A program made the position numbers and the translations under genes. A DNA stretch of 64,000 nt, taken from contig QJYK01000280.1 in the NCBI GenBank assembly GCA_003248075.1, forward strand, positions 1 to 64,000. The letters are read 5' to 3'. The DNA is from Gemmatimonadota bacterium (lineage in GTDB: Bacteria; Gemmatimonadota; Gemmatimonadetes; Longimicrobiales; Gaopeijiaceae). Position 1 is the stretch's first letter; every line of letters starts with the position of its first letter. Shown here piece by piece: positions 47,379 to 56,960 of the stretch. Below the pieces are notes generated by a model that worked only from the letters and a program-made list of their open reading frames with translations, searched no databases and was not told the origin of the DNA.

Positions 47379-48005
47379 ATGCCGGTAATGGCCCGACCCA
47401 GGAAGGCTTCGGACGAAGAGATCTACGCCGCCGTGTACCGGGCCATGAGCCGGCTCGGCCCCGGCGAGCTGCGATTGGCGGACATCGCGGAGGAGGCGGG
47501 GGTGACGCCCGGCGCGCTGGTCCAGCGATTCGGCTCCAAGCGGGCCCTGTTGCTCGCCCTGTCACGGGCCTGGGCCGGCTCCGCGGGCGAGCTCTTCGCC
47601 GACCTGCGCCGAAGCTACGACGCTCCACTCGCGTGTCTGCGGGCGTACGCCGAGTGCATCGCCGGGCTCGCCAGCTCGCCCGCCGCGTTCGCGCGCAGCC
47701 TCGCCTATCTGCAGATCGACCTCACGGACGAGGACTTCCGCGAGACTCTCGAGACGCATGCGCGCGCGACGCGCGCCGAGGTGGAGGGTCTCGTCCGCGA
47801 CGCCGTCCACCGCGGTGAGCTCGTACCGGGGACCGACCGCGCCTCCCTGGCACGCACGATCGAGGCCGTGCTCGCGGGGTCGATGATGACCTGGGCGCAC
47901 TACCGGGAGGGACCGGCAGCCGACTGGATGCGGGCGGATCTCGAGGCCGTGCTCCGTCCCTACCTGCCCCGCCCCGCCGCCGAGGTGGAGCCGGAGGACC
48001 CCTGA
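47379..48005 (+). CDS. TetR/AcrR family transcriptional regulator
   Basis: ASDEEIYAAVYRAMSRLGPGELRLADIAEEAGVTPGALVQRFGSKRALLLAL HTH. Confidence 0.93.
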   Translation: MPVMARPRKASDEEIYAAVYRAMSRLGPGELRLADIAEEAGVTPGALVQRFGSKRALLLALSRAWAGSAGELFADLRRSYDAPLACLRAYAECIAGLASSPAAFARSLAYLQIDLTDEDFRETLETHARATRAEVEGLVRDAVHRGELVPGTDRASLARTIEAVLAGSMMTWAHYREGPAADWMRADLEAVLRPYLPRPAAEVEPEDP

Positions 48006-48083
48006 CCACTTGTGGCCGGCCCCCATCTTCGAGACTCTAGAAGCCCTTCACGCACCCCTCCGACCCCCGGAGCCCCCCATCGG

Positions 48084-50066
48084 ATGAAAGCGACGGAGAT
48101 GGCGCCTCCCGAAGCGCCGGTCTGGACACCCCGTGACTCGGCCGAGCTGTACGGCCTGGGCAACTGGGGCGGAGGGTACTTCGGGGTCTCCGATCGTGGC
48201 ACGGTGGTGGTCTACCCGGACACGAACCCGTCCCGCGGAATCGATCTCCTGGAGGTGGTCGAAGGGCTGCAGGCCAGGGACCTGTGGCCACCGGTCGTGA
48301 TCCGGTTCTCGGGCATCCTCGCCCACCGCATGGCCCATCTTCGGCGCGCCTTCGACGACGCCATCGCCGAGGTCGAGTACGAAGGTCGCTACACGTGCGT
48401 CTACCCCATCAAGGTCAACCAGCAGCGTCACATCTGCGAGGAGATCCGCGACCTCGGCTCGACGATGGGCTTCGGTCTCGAGGCCGGCTCCAAGCCGGAG
48501 CTGTTGGCCGGGCTCGCGCTCACCGAAGGGCTCAATCAGATGCCGTTCATCTGCAACGGCTTCAAGGACCGCGAGTTCATCGAGACCGTCACGCTGGCTG
48601 CAAAGATGGGGCGGAACATCTTCCCGGTGGTCGAGCAGACCCACGAGCTCGAGCATCTGGTGCGTGCGGCCCGGGAACACAGCGTCACCCCGAAGTTCGG
48701 CATCCGCGCCAAGCTCGCCTCCGGCGGTGTCGGGCGCTGGGCGGATTCCGTGGGCTTCCGCGGCAAGTTCGGCCTTTCGGTCAGCCAGATCCTGTCCAGC
48801 GTCGACTACCTGCGCAGCGAGGAACTGCTGGACGGCCTGCGCCTCCTGCACTGCCACATCGGCTCTCAGATCTTCGACATCCGGACGCTGAAGTACGCTG
48901 TCAGCGAGCTCACCCACATCTACGTCGAGCTGGTGAAGCTGGGCGCCCCCATGGGCATGCTCGACCTGGGGGGCGGGCTGGGCGTCGACTACGACGGGTC
49001 GCAGTCGGCCACCGACTCGTCGGTGAACTACACGCTGGAGCAGTATGCCACCGACGTCGTGTACCGCGTGAAGTCCATCTGCGAGGATGCCGGGGTGCCG
49101 CATCCGGACATCATCACCGAGTCGGGGCGCGCCCTGGTCGCCCACTCCGGCGTCCTGGTCTTCGAGGTGCTCGGGAGCCGGGTCTTCCCGGAGGAGCCCG
49201 ATGCGGAGCTGGTCGATCGCGCGCTCAACGAAGAGGAGGACGAGGCCGAGGTACCACAGCCGCTGCTCGACCTGGTCGACGCCTATCAGCGGCTCGACGA
49301 GGGCGCCGACCTGCTCGAGGTCTACCACGATGCCGAGCACGCGCTGAACGAGGCGATGAGCCTGTTCAACCTGGGCTACATGAGCATCACCGTTCGAGCC
49401 GCCACCGAGGAGCTGTACTGGGCCATCGGCAACCGTCTGGTGCGTGACATGGGCGACGAGCTCCCCGAGGAGCTGTGGACCCTACCGGATCGGCTGTGCG
49501 ACATCTACTTCTCGAACTTCAGCCTCTTCCAGTCGCTGATCGACGCGTGGGGGATCGACCAGATCTTCCCGATCCTGCCCATCCATCGGCTGGACGAGAA
49601 GCCGACGCGACGGGGCGTGCTCGCCGACGTGACCTGCGACTCCGACGGGCGCGTGGATCGTTTCCCGGGCGACGGCGAGCCGAAGAACACGCTGGCGCTG
49701 CACCCGCTGCGCAAGGGTCGGTCGAACGGGGGGCCGGCCGGGGACCTCGAGCCGTACTATCTGGCCGTGTTTCTCACCGGCGCCTACCAGGAGACGCTCG
49801 GCGACCTGCACAACCTGTTCGGTGACACCCACGCGGTGCACGTCGCCATCGACCAGGACGGCCGCTGGAAGCTCGAGGAGGTCGTCGAGGGTGACACGGT
49901 CCGGGAGGTGCTCCAATACGTGCAGTTCGACCCGGACGCGATACGGCGCTCCATGCGGCGCGAGATCGAGGCGGCGCTCACGGCCAACCGCCTCACGCTC
50001 GAGGAGGCCGTGAGCATGCGACGGTTCCTCGACCAGGGCATCGAAGGGTACACGTACCTGGAGTAG
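48084..50066 (+). CDS. speA: Biosynthetic arginine decarboxylase
   Basis: LYGLGNWGGGYFGVSDRGTVVVYP..., YPIKVNQQRHICEEI (PLP lysine), GLEAGSKPELLAGLAL, HCHIGSQIFDIRTLK, YLAVFLTGAYQETLGDLHNLFGD. Confidence 0.96.
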   Translation: MKATEMAPPEAPVWTPRDSAELYGLGNWGGGYFGVSDRGTVVVYPDTNPSRGIDLLEVVEGLQARDLWPPVVIRFSGILAHRMAHLRRAFDDAIAEVEYEGRYTCVYPIKVNQQRHICEEIRDLGSTMGFGLEAGSKPELLAGLALTEGLNQMPFICNGFKDREFIETVTLAAKMGRNIFPVVEQTHELEHLVRAAREHSVTPKFGIRAKLASGGVGRWADSVGFRGKFGLSVSQILSSVDYLRSEELLDGLRLLHCHIGSQIFDIRTLKYAVSELTHIYVELVKLGAPMGMLDLGGGLGVDYDGSQSATDSSVNYTLEQYATDVVYRVKSICEDAGVPHPDIITESGRALVAHSGVLVFEVLGSRVFPEEPDAELVDRALNEEEDEAEVPQPLLDLVDAYQRLDEGADLLEVYHDAEHALNEAMSLFNLGYMSITVRAATEELYWAIGNRLVRDMGDELPEELWTLPDRLCDIYFSNFSLFQSLIDAWGIDQIFPILPIHRLDEKPTRRGVLADVTCDSDGRVDRFPGDGEPKNTLALHPLRKGRSNGGPAGDLEPYYLAVFLTGAYQETLGDLHNLFGDTHAVHVAIDQDGRWKLEEVVEGDTVREVLQYVQFDPDAIRRSMRREIEAALTANRLTLEEAVSMRRFLDQGIEGYTYLE

Positions 50067-50120
50067 GCTCCCGAGCGCGCACCGGCACCAGGTTGATACC
50101 GACGGGCTCCCGGCGTCCCC

Positions 50121-51116
50121 TCAGCGAACCTGGCTTCCGGACACGTAGGGCAGGTCCCTGGCCCCCCAGTCGTGCCAGGAACCGTCGTAGAATCGCGCGT
50201 CGTAGCCCAGCAGCCTGGCCGCGAAGTAGGTGAAGCTGGCGCGCATTCCGATCATGCAGTAGGCGACCACCGTGCCGCCGTCGGCAGCGCCGGTGGCACG
50301 GAAGAGGCGCTCGAGCTCGGTCCGGTCCCGGAGCCGTGGCTCGGACCGACTCTCGATGAGCTTCTCCCAGTACATCTGCTGGGCACCGGGAATGTGTCCG
50401 GCATGGAGCCGCCCGCCCATGCCCCCGTCCGCGCCCGTGTACTCGTCGTCGGGGCGGGCATCGACCAGCGTCACCTTCGCATCCTGCAGGCGCTGAGCGA
50501 CCCAGTCGGCGTCGACCACCGCTCCCTCACGGGGCCGTAGCGTCACGGATCCCGGCTCCGGGATCGGCTCCTCCAACGACGTGGGGTGCCCGCCGCGCTC
50601 CCAGCCGCTCCATCCTCCGTCCAGCATCGACACCCGCTCGAGCCCCATCACGTCCAGCGTCATCCAGGCCCGGGCGGCGCCGAGGGGGCTGGCGCCGTAC
50701 ACCACCACTCGCTGCCCGTCCCTCACACCGACGGCCTCGAGCGCAGCGTCGATCTCGGCCGGCGTGCGGAGCTCCGCGCCGAGCCCGCCCGGGCCGTCCC
50801 ACATGAGCAGGCCCAGGTCCAGGAAGCGCGCTCCGGGGACGTGTCCCCGCTCGTAACCCTCCCGTCGGGTGTCCACATGCAGGACGACGACGTCCGGATC
50901 GTCGATATGGGCCTCCAGCCAGCCCGGTTCGACGAGGAGGTCGAGCTGCCGGGCCTGGAGACTCGGGGGCTGCGCCAGCAGCGCGACGGCAGCGAGGATC
51001 CCGAGGCCTGGCCGAAAGGCACTGGCCGGTGCGTGCGAATGCGTTCCACGGCGGTCCACGACACGCCTCCTGAAGGCCGTTGCGAGGGACGAGCCGAAGC
51101 ATTGCTTCGTCAGCAT
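50121..51116 (-). CDS. Thiosulfate/3-mercaptopyruvate sulfurtransferase (two rhodanese domains), probably exported
   Basis: Hydrophobic N-terminus; DVVVLHVDTRREGYERGHVPGARFLD; second rhodanese with VAYCMIGMRAS active-site loop. Confidence 0.9.
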   Translation of the reverse strand: MLTKQCFGSSLATAFRRRVVDRRGTHSHAPASAFRPGLGILAAVALLAQPPSLQARQLDLLVEPGWLEAHIDDPDVVVLHVDTRREGYERGHVPGARFLDLGLLMWDGPGGLGAELRTPAEIDAALEAVGVRDGQRVVVYGASPLGAARAWMTLDVMGLERVSMLDGGWSGWERGGHPTSLEEPIPEPGSVTLRPREGAVVDADWVAQRLQDAKVTLVDARPDDEYTGADGGMGGRLHAGHIPGAQQMYWEKLIESRSEPRLRDRTELERLFRATGAADGGTVVAYCMIGMRASFTYFAARLLGYDARFYDGSWHDWGARDLPYVSGSQVR

Positions 51117-51144
51117 CGCGCGTCTTGAATGAACCCAACGCGCC

Positions 51145-51573
51145 TCACGACCTCGTGACGAAGTCGGTGAGGTCGATCCGGTACCGAGACGACGCGGCAT
51201 CGTACCACATACGATACGAGGTAGGAAGGCGTCCCGCCTCGGGGTGGTGCGCGGGCACACTCACGGTCTTGGTCTCGTCGGGGCGGCGCTGCAGGAACGC
51301 TCGTGTCAGCATCGGCTCCATGAAGACCATCGTCGCGTCGTAGAAGCCGTACACGAGTGTGCTCGTGAAGGTCTCGCCGTGGAACTCGTGGGACGTCCAA
51401 TCCGTCCAGTGCGTTCCCATCCGTGGAATCGCAGTGGCATCACCCACATAGTCCGGCGGGGTCTCGTCGACACCGTCCCCGCCCGGGGCCCGCCGGGACC
51501 CGGGATCCACACTCCCGGAGCGGATGGCCCTGCGGGCGGGACGCTGCCCGCCCCGAGTCGGAACCGCACCCAC
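51145..51573 (-). pseudogene. TTHB210-like/DUF5602-like C-terminal fragment
   Basis: PPDYVGDATAIPRMGTHWTDWTSHEFHGETFTSTLVYGFYDATMVFMEPMLTRAFLQRRPDE; upstream part is low-complexity non-homologous-looking sequence. Confidence 0.5.
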
Positions 51574-52300
51574 GTTGCCCGCTACGTGATCGGCGCCGTG
51601 CTCGTGACGGCGGCCGTCGTCTCGCTGCGAGACCTCGTGCAGAGGGGGAAACCGGCGTCGGTCACGTGGAGACCGAACCGGGTCGCCGTGTCGGTCCTCG
51701 CCAACCGGACCGACGTCGCCGAGCTCGACGAGCTTGGAACGATGGTGGCCGATTGGGTGACGCTTGGCCTCGCTCGCACGCCGGGTCTGGCCGTCGGCGG
51801 CAGCTATTACCTCACGGCGGACACCCTCTCCTTCTCCCTTCGGGTGATCGACGTGGCGTCAGGAGGGGTGCTCCGCGCTCGAGCCCATCCGCGCAACGCG
51901 ACGGGACCCCATGCCCGCTTTGGAGGAGATCCGCCAACGGATCCCCTCGGCCCTCCGCAGCATCGTCGATCCCCAGGGTAGCCTCCACGGGACCCCGTCG
52001 ATGTCTCCGCCGAGGTACGAGGCCTTCTCCGTCTATATCGCGGGCCAGCGGCTCTTCCGGGAGGGAGACTGTGAGGGATCGCTTCCCATGTTCCGCAGGG
52101 CCGTGACGCTGGACACCGCATTCACCGTCGCGGTGGGGGTGGCGGGCGTAGGCACGGCCCGGTGCGCGCTCACCGACTCGGTCCTCACGCTGCTCGAGGG
52201 GCGATCCGCCGTGCCGGAGGCCGCGGCTCCGGACCTCCTGGAGGCGCTCCCCGAGGGTGCCCACCCGCACGATTTCCTCCAGTTCCAGTTGACCCGTCGC
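51550..52300 (+). pseudogene. Decayed Ser/Thr kinase-associated TM + TPR sensor region, kinase domain missing
   Basis: VARYVIGAVLVTAAVVSLRD...NRVAVSVLANRTDVAELDELGTMVADWVTLGLAR in one frame, then LEPIRATRRDPMPALEEIRQRIPSALRSIVDP...PPRYEAFSVYIAGQRLFREGDCEGSLPMFRRAVTLD in another; frameshift near 51873. Confidence 0.7.
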
Positions 52301-52392
52301 TGGCCTCCGTGCGCGCTACCCCACGCTTCAGGAGACCGATCGCTCCGAAGGGCTGAGGTGAGGCGACCGCGCGAGCCACCGCCACGCCCACC

Positions 52393-52644
52393 TCAGTCGT
52401 TGTGGCTGAGCTCGTACTCCCGTTGGGCCCGCTCACGGTCGGCGCCCAGCTTCTGATCGCGCTTTCGCGCAGCGGCGAGGCCCTTCGCTCGGGTCGCGTC
52501 CGAGTGGACTCGAGGCGTGGACAGCAGGCGCTCGAGCTCCGTCCCGCCACAGGCGGGACAGGCGTCCGGAGTGAGTCCCTCCTTCCGGACCCACTCCTCG
52601 AAGCGCTCCTCGCAGGTTTGGCACCGGTATTCGTAGATCGGCAT
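52393..52644 (-). CDS. FmdB-type zinc ribbon protein
   Basis: MPIYEYRCQTCEERFEEWVRKEGLTPDACPACGGTELERLLSTPRVH. Confidence 0.92.
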   Translation of the reverse strand: MPIYEYRCQTCEERFEEWVRKEGLTPDACPACGGTELERLLSTPRVHSDATRAKGLAAARKRDQKLGADRERAQREYELSHND

Positions 52645-52701
52645 GGAACCAGTGTGGCGTCGCCCGTGGTCGGCCGCAACGACCTTGGTACGGCCGCCGC
52701 G

Positions 52702-52992
52702 CTACCCGAGCGAGCCGAGAGCCTTCTTCAGGTCGTCCGCATTCATCACGGGCGTGAACTCGACCGCGGCCTCGGCGCCCTGGAACAGGTGCTCGGCAAT
52801 GCGCGCGATGTCGGCCGGCTCCTTCATGTCGAAGAACATCATGCAGGCTCGCTCGCCGCCGTCGGTAAGGAAGTAGGCGGCTTCGGGCTTCACCAGCTCA
52901 GCGAGCGTCTCGATGAGCCGTCCCATCGATCCGTCGTCGACCATTTCGTTGCCCCGGTCGACGGGCACAGACCAGCGGAGCATCATACGCAT
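52702..52992 (-). CDS. Small conserved-type protein (DUF3303/ferredoxin-like fold suspected)
   Basis: MRMMLRWSVPVDRGNEMVDDGSMGRLIETLAELVKPEAAYFLTDGGERACMMFFDMKEPADIARIAEHLFQG. Confidence 0.7.
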   Translation of the reverse strand: MRMMLRWSVPVDRGNEMVDDGSMGRLIETLAELVKPEAAYFLTDGGERACMMFFDMKEPADIARIAEHLFQGAEAAVEFTPVMNADDLKKALGSLG

Positions 52993-53210
52993 CGGGAATC
53001 TCCCCCTTGTTCTCGTGTCTTGTTCACGAGTGATGGCCAGCGGGATCAAGTGAGCACCGGCGGACGGCGGGCGAAAGGACCCGTGGGTCGAGCTGCCGCG
53101 CTCGCGCCTGGATGGGCGCTGCACCCGGTCCGCTCCGCCGGGACCGGTTGCGCGGGGGACGGCCCCCCGGCAGCGTACCGCCTCTCGCGTCCCGGTCTCC
53201 AGGGGTTCCC

Positions 53211-54560
53211 ATGCGCTTCCCTCGTTCGTCGTTTCGGCGAGTGATCCTCGTTTCCTCGCTGGCCCTCCCGGTACACACGCCGGTCGGCGCCCGACAGGTG
53301 ACCCTGGCCCTGGTCGGTGGCCGCGTCCTGGATGGGTTCGGGGGGCCGGTGCTGGAGAACGGAGTCGTCCTGGTGGCGGGTGAACGGATCGTCGCAGTGG
53401 GGCCGGCCTCGGAGGTGCACGTACCCGGAGGCGCCCGGGTCGTCGACACCAACGGCATGACGGTCATGCCCGGTCTGTGCGACATGCACGTGCACCTCCA
53501 GCTGCTCGGACACGGCGACTATGCGCGTTGGGACGAGCTGTACGGCGCGCGCAATGAGGAGGTGATGGCCGTCGCGGCGGGGCAACTGCTCGACGCCGGC
53601 GTGACCTGCGCGCGGGACCTGGGCGGACCACTGGACGAGCTGGTGGCCACGAAGCGCGCGATCGCAGAGGGGAGTATCCCCGGTCCTCGGCTCTTCATCT
53701 CGGGACCGTTCCTCCAGCGGGCTCCCTACGAGCCCTGGCAGGCGGACTACCGATGGGCCGTGAACGGCGTCGCCGACGCCGAGGCCAAGACGAAGCGCCT
53801 GATCGACGCAGGCGTGGACGTCATCAAGCTCATCGACCAGGACCAGCTCACGGACGAGGAGGTCGACGCCATCGTCCGCACCGCCCATGCCGCCGGGAAG
53901 CCCGTGGTCGCGCACGCCCACCGAATGGACGAGATCCGCATGGGCTTGCGGCACGGGGTCGACGACTTCGAGCACACGGGCCTGGGGACGGCGCCGGGGT
54001 ACGCGCCCGACGTGCTCCGGGCGCTGCGGGAGCGGAACGCGGCGTTATGGTGGGCGCCGACCATCTCCCCGCTGTACGTGATGCGGTACACCGGCGAAGT
54101 CTTCCCCGAGCGCCTGGACGACCCGGCCTGGCGAATCGGAATGAGCAGGGAGATGGCCGACGAGATCCGCGCTTCCCTCGAGCATATCCCTCGTTTGCCC
54201 TACTACGCCTTGTTCCCGAGCCGCATCCCCCGGCTCCCGGAGAAGTTCGCACAGCTGCGGGAGACCGGCGTGCGCATGCTCATCGGCACCGACTCCGGGA
54301 TCCCGTCGATGTTCCACACGGATTCGACGTGGAGGGAGATGGTGAAGTGGGTCGAGCTGGGCGTTCCCCCCATGGAGGTGATCCAGTCGGCGACCCTCTG
54401 GCCGGGACGCTTCTTCGGAAGGGATGACCTGGGCACGATCGCACCCGGAAGCCTTGCGGACCTGATCGCGGTCCGCGGAGACCCGCTGACCGACATGTCC
54501 GTGCTCCGCCGGCCCGACCTGGTCGTGAAGGGCGGGCGCGTCGTGAGGGCGTCGCGATGA
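53211..54560 (+). CDS. Amidohydrolase family protein, secreted
   Basis: Signal peptide; MPGLCDMHVHLQLLGHG, VVAHAHRMDEIRMGL, IGTDSGIPSMFH, GTIAPGSLADLIAVRGDPLTD. Confidence 0.93.
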   Translation: MRFPRSSFRRVILVSSLALPVHTPVGARQVTLALVGGRVLDGFGGPVLENGVVLVAGERIVAVGPASEVHVPGGARVVDTNGMTVMPGLCDMHVHLQLLGHGDYARWDELYGARNEEVMAVAAGQLLDAGVTCARDLGGPLDELVATKRAIAEGSIPGPRLFISGPFLQRAPYEPWQADYRWAVNGVADAEAKTKRLIDAGVDVIKLIDQDQLTDEEVDAIVRTAHAAGKPVVAHAHRMDEIRMGLRHGVDDFEHTGLGTAPGYAPDVLRALRERNAALWWAPTISPLYVMRYTGEVFPERLDDPAWRIGMSREMADEIRASLEHIPRLPYYALFPSRIPRLPEKFAQLRETGVRMLIGTDSGIPSMFHTDSTWREMVKWVELGVPPMEVIQSATLWPGRFFGRDDLGTIAPGSLADLIAVRGDPLTDMSVLRRPDLVVKGGRVVRASR

Positions 54561-55054
54561 GCGCGGGCCAAGACCCCGCAACGGGCGCGCGTGACCACCT
54601 CCGGCATACGGTGGCGACCCTCGCCTACCGGGCGCGCAAGGCCATCGAGGCCAAGGACGCGTCGTTCGCCCACTTCCGCATCGGCGAATCCACACGGACC
54701 CCACTCGCCATCCTCTCCCACATGGCGGACCTGATGGAGTGGGCGCTCACGCAGGCTCAGGGCGTCGAGCGATGGAACGATGCGACCCCCTCCGACTGGG
54801 ATCGGGAGCGCGACCGTTTCTTCGACGGCGTGGCGGCCTTGGATGCGTACCTGGCCTCGGCGAGCCCCCTGGGACAGCCCGAGGGGAAGATCTTCCAAGG
54901 CGCGGTGGCGGACGCGCTCACGCACGTAGGTCAGATCAACCTGCTCCGTCGTCTGGCAGGGGACCCCGTGCGCGGCGAGAACTACAACCGAGCCGACGTC
55001 CGCGTGGGGCGCGTGGGCCGGGAGCAGTCCCCACCGCGCCGCGAGTTCGAGTAA
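54557..55054 (+). CDS. DinB-like family protein, cytosolic
   Basis: ATGA overlap with amidohydrolase; LAILSHMADLMEWAL, DALTHVGQINLLRRLAGDPVRGENYNRADVRVGRVG. Confidence 0.85.
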   Translation: MSAGQDPATGARDHLRHTVATLAYRARKAIEAKDASFAHFRIGESTRTPLAILSHMADLMEWALTQAQGVERWNDATPSDWDRERDRFFDGVAALDAYLASASPLGQPEGKIFQGAVADALTHVGQINLLRRLAGDPVRGENYNRADVRVGRVGREQSPPRREFE

Positions 55055-55083
55055 AAAGAAGAGCCGCCCCGGCGGGGCGGCTC
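55051..55083 (-). terminator. Intrinsic terminator on minus strand
   Basis: GAGCCGCCCC GGC GGGGCGGCTC (55061-55083) preceded on + by GTAAAAAGAA, i.e. hairpin followed by TTCTTTTTAC on the minus strand. Confidence 0.75.
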
Positions 55084-55120
55084 GGAGTGACCGGTCGGTC
55101 AGCGTGATCGGAGGGCGGGG

Positions 55121-55381
55121 TCAGTTCCAGTCAGGACGGTGAGGGCGCTTGCGACCGAACATGTCGTCCTCATCGTCGTCGTCGTTCCACTCGTCCCAGC
55201 CCTCCTCTTCGTCCTCGTCCTCGTCTTCGTCATCGTCGAAGTCGTCGTCCTCGTCCCAGTCGTCCTCGTCCCAGTCTTCCTCGTCGTCTTCGGTCCAGTC
55301 GCCGTCCTTCTCCTCGTCCTCGTCGTAGGCGAGAACCTGGGTGACGGGGGCGTCCGCCTCGAACCAGTCCGACCGGCTCAT
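55121..55381 (-). CDS. Ultra-acidic Trp-rich small protein, function unknown
   Basis: 86 aa; about 47 Asp/Glu and 7 Trp by hand count; basic tail FGRKRPHRPDWN; followed by a minus-strand terminator. Confidence 0.75.
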   Translation of the reverse strand: MSRSDWFEADAPVTQVLAYDEDEEKDGDWTEDDEEDWDEDDWDEDDDFDDDEDEDEDEEEGWDEWNDDDDEDDMFGRKRPHRPDWN

Positions 55382-55484
55382 TTCCGTGATCTCCTCCTGG
55401 CTCCGGCCTCGGGATGTCCGACGGGTTTCGGAACACCCAGGGCGCTTGGCGCGAAGGTAATAGCGGGTGGATGGTTGTCAACAA

Positions 55485-56858
55485 TCATCGACCAGACTCG
55501 CCGACGGCCGCATGATCGGCCTCCGAGATCGCTTTCCCGAGGAGTACGGGACCCAGGAGGATGTTCCCGATGATCACGGACATGGCGAGCGCGACGACGC
55601 CCGCGCCGACCTCCGGAAAGGCCTCTTCGATGAGCAGCACCAGACCCAGCGATACCCCCCCCTGGGAGATGAGCCCGAGCCACGCCCGGTCCTGAACGGG
55701 CCCGGTCACTCCGGCCATGGCGAGGCCGCGCTTCGCGGCACCCCTCGTCAGCCACAGGCGCGCTCCGAACAAGGCGAGAGCCGCGGGGCCGAAGCGCGCC
55801 ACCGCGCTCAGGTCGAGTCCCGCGCCCGCGACCGCGAAGAAGAACGCGAAGATCACCACGGCGACCGAGCGGATGCCCTCGATCATGCGATCACCGGCCG
55901 GAGAGAGGTTTTCGATCACGAAGCCGGCCGACACTCCGGCCAGGAGAAGCTCCAAGTGCAGCTCGGCCGCGACCACCACCAGCAGATAGGCGAACAGGAA
56001 CGTCGCGAGCGGTGTTCGTTGGGGGGTGTCCTCTCCTCCGAGGTACAGAGAGAAGACCCAACCTCCCACGGCACCCAACGCCAGAGCGCCACCGACCTCG
56101 ACCACGAGGTGGCCGAAGACGTTCGCCGAGAACGTCTGTCCGGGATCGACCAGCGGGCCCACCAGGGCCAGGGTGAGGGTGAACAGCACGATGACGAGCA
56201 CGTCCTTCACGATCGTGACCCCGAGAAGGACGTCCACGAGCTCACCCTTGGCATGCTTCTCCTCGATGACCGCCACGGTCAGGTCGGGAGACGAGTTCGC
56301 AGCCCACACGCCGAGGAGGAGGGCGATCCCGACGGTCGACGGGAACGGCAGCGCTGCCAGGAACGGCACGAGAGGGCTCAAGAGCAGGAGCGCGATGGCC
56401 ATTCCCACCCAGACGATGCCGGTCACGACCAGGGTCGTGAGCGCGATCGCCCGGGCCTTGGGGCGGAGCGCCGAGACCTGGAGCTCGCCGCCAGCCAGCA
56501 TCGCGATCAGTGCGAGCGCGAAATCGTCGATGAGCCGGAGGTCCGTTACGGCCTGACTGGGAAGGATGCCAGCGAGGGACGGTCCCGCCGCGATGCCCAC
56601 CAGAATGAAACCCGTGATGCGGGGCAGGCCGAGTCCGGCAGCGAGGGTGCCTCCCACCGAGGCCGCGAGCAGCACGAAGCCCACGAGGACGGCCAGGCGT
56701 CCGCCCTCGAGGGACGGCGCCACGCCCTGGAAGCTCGCCCAGACCAGAAGGAAGAGCAGCGCCAGGGTGCCGGCCGAACGGACGACCGCGGTCGCACCCT
56801 TTGTGTCGCGGCGGGCACGCTCGACCTGTTGAGCGGGGGCACCAGCGTGAGATTCCAT
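55485..56858 (-). CDS. Cation:proton antiporter (CPA2/Kef-type membrane domain)
   Basis: [24 protein letters not shown], many TM helices, [29 protein letters not shown]. Confidence 0.9.
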   Translation of the reverse strand: MESHAGAPAQQVERARRDTKGATAVVRSAGTLALLFLLVWASFQGVAPSLEGGRLAVLVGFVLLAASVGGTLAAGLGLPRITGFILVGIAAGPSLAGILPSQAVTDLRLIDDFALALIAMLAGGELQVSALRPKARAIALTTLVVTGIVWVGMAIALLLLSPLVPFLAALPFPSTVGIALLLGVWAANSSPDLTVAVIEEKHAKGELVDVLLGVTIVKDVLVIVLFTLTLALVGPLVDPGQTFSANVFGHLVVEVGGALALGAVGGWVFSLYLGGEDTPQRTPLATFLFAYLLVVVAAELHLELLLAGVSAGFVIENLSPAGDRMIEGIRSVAVVIFAFFFAVAGAGLDLSAVARFGPAALALFGARLWLTRGAAKRGLAMAGVTGPVQDRAWLGLISQGGVSLGLVLLIEEAFPEVGAGVVALAMSVIIGNILLGPVLLGKAISEADHAAVGESGR

Positions 56859-56960
56859 CCCGCAAGATGGCGCCGCGCGCCCCCTTCGCGCACTATTCGG
56901 CCCGGCCTCCCTCGGGCGCCTGCCGGGCGCACCGCACCAAATCGCTTTCAGCCAGCTGCC

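Noticed and set aside
55150-55320. GTC/TCG trinucleotide repeat as a non-coding microsatellite
   Set aside because: Irregular codon usage (GAC/GAG/GAT/GAA, TGG) inside an ORF with non-repetitive ends and a terminator
55467-56960. N-terminal extension of the 1197-aa ORF
   Set aside because: Overlaps the antiporter on the opposite strand and is low complexity; the M3 peptidase starts at 56961
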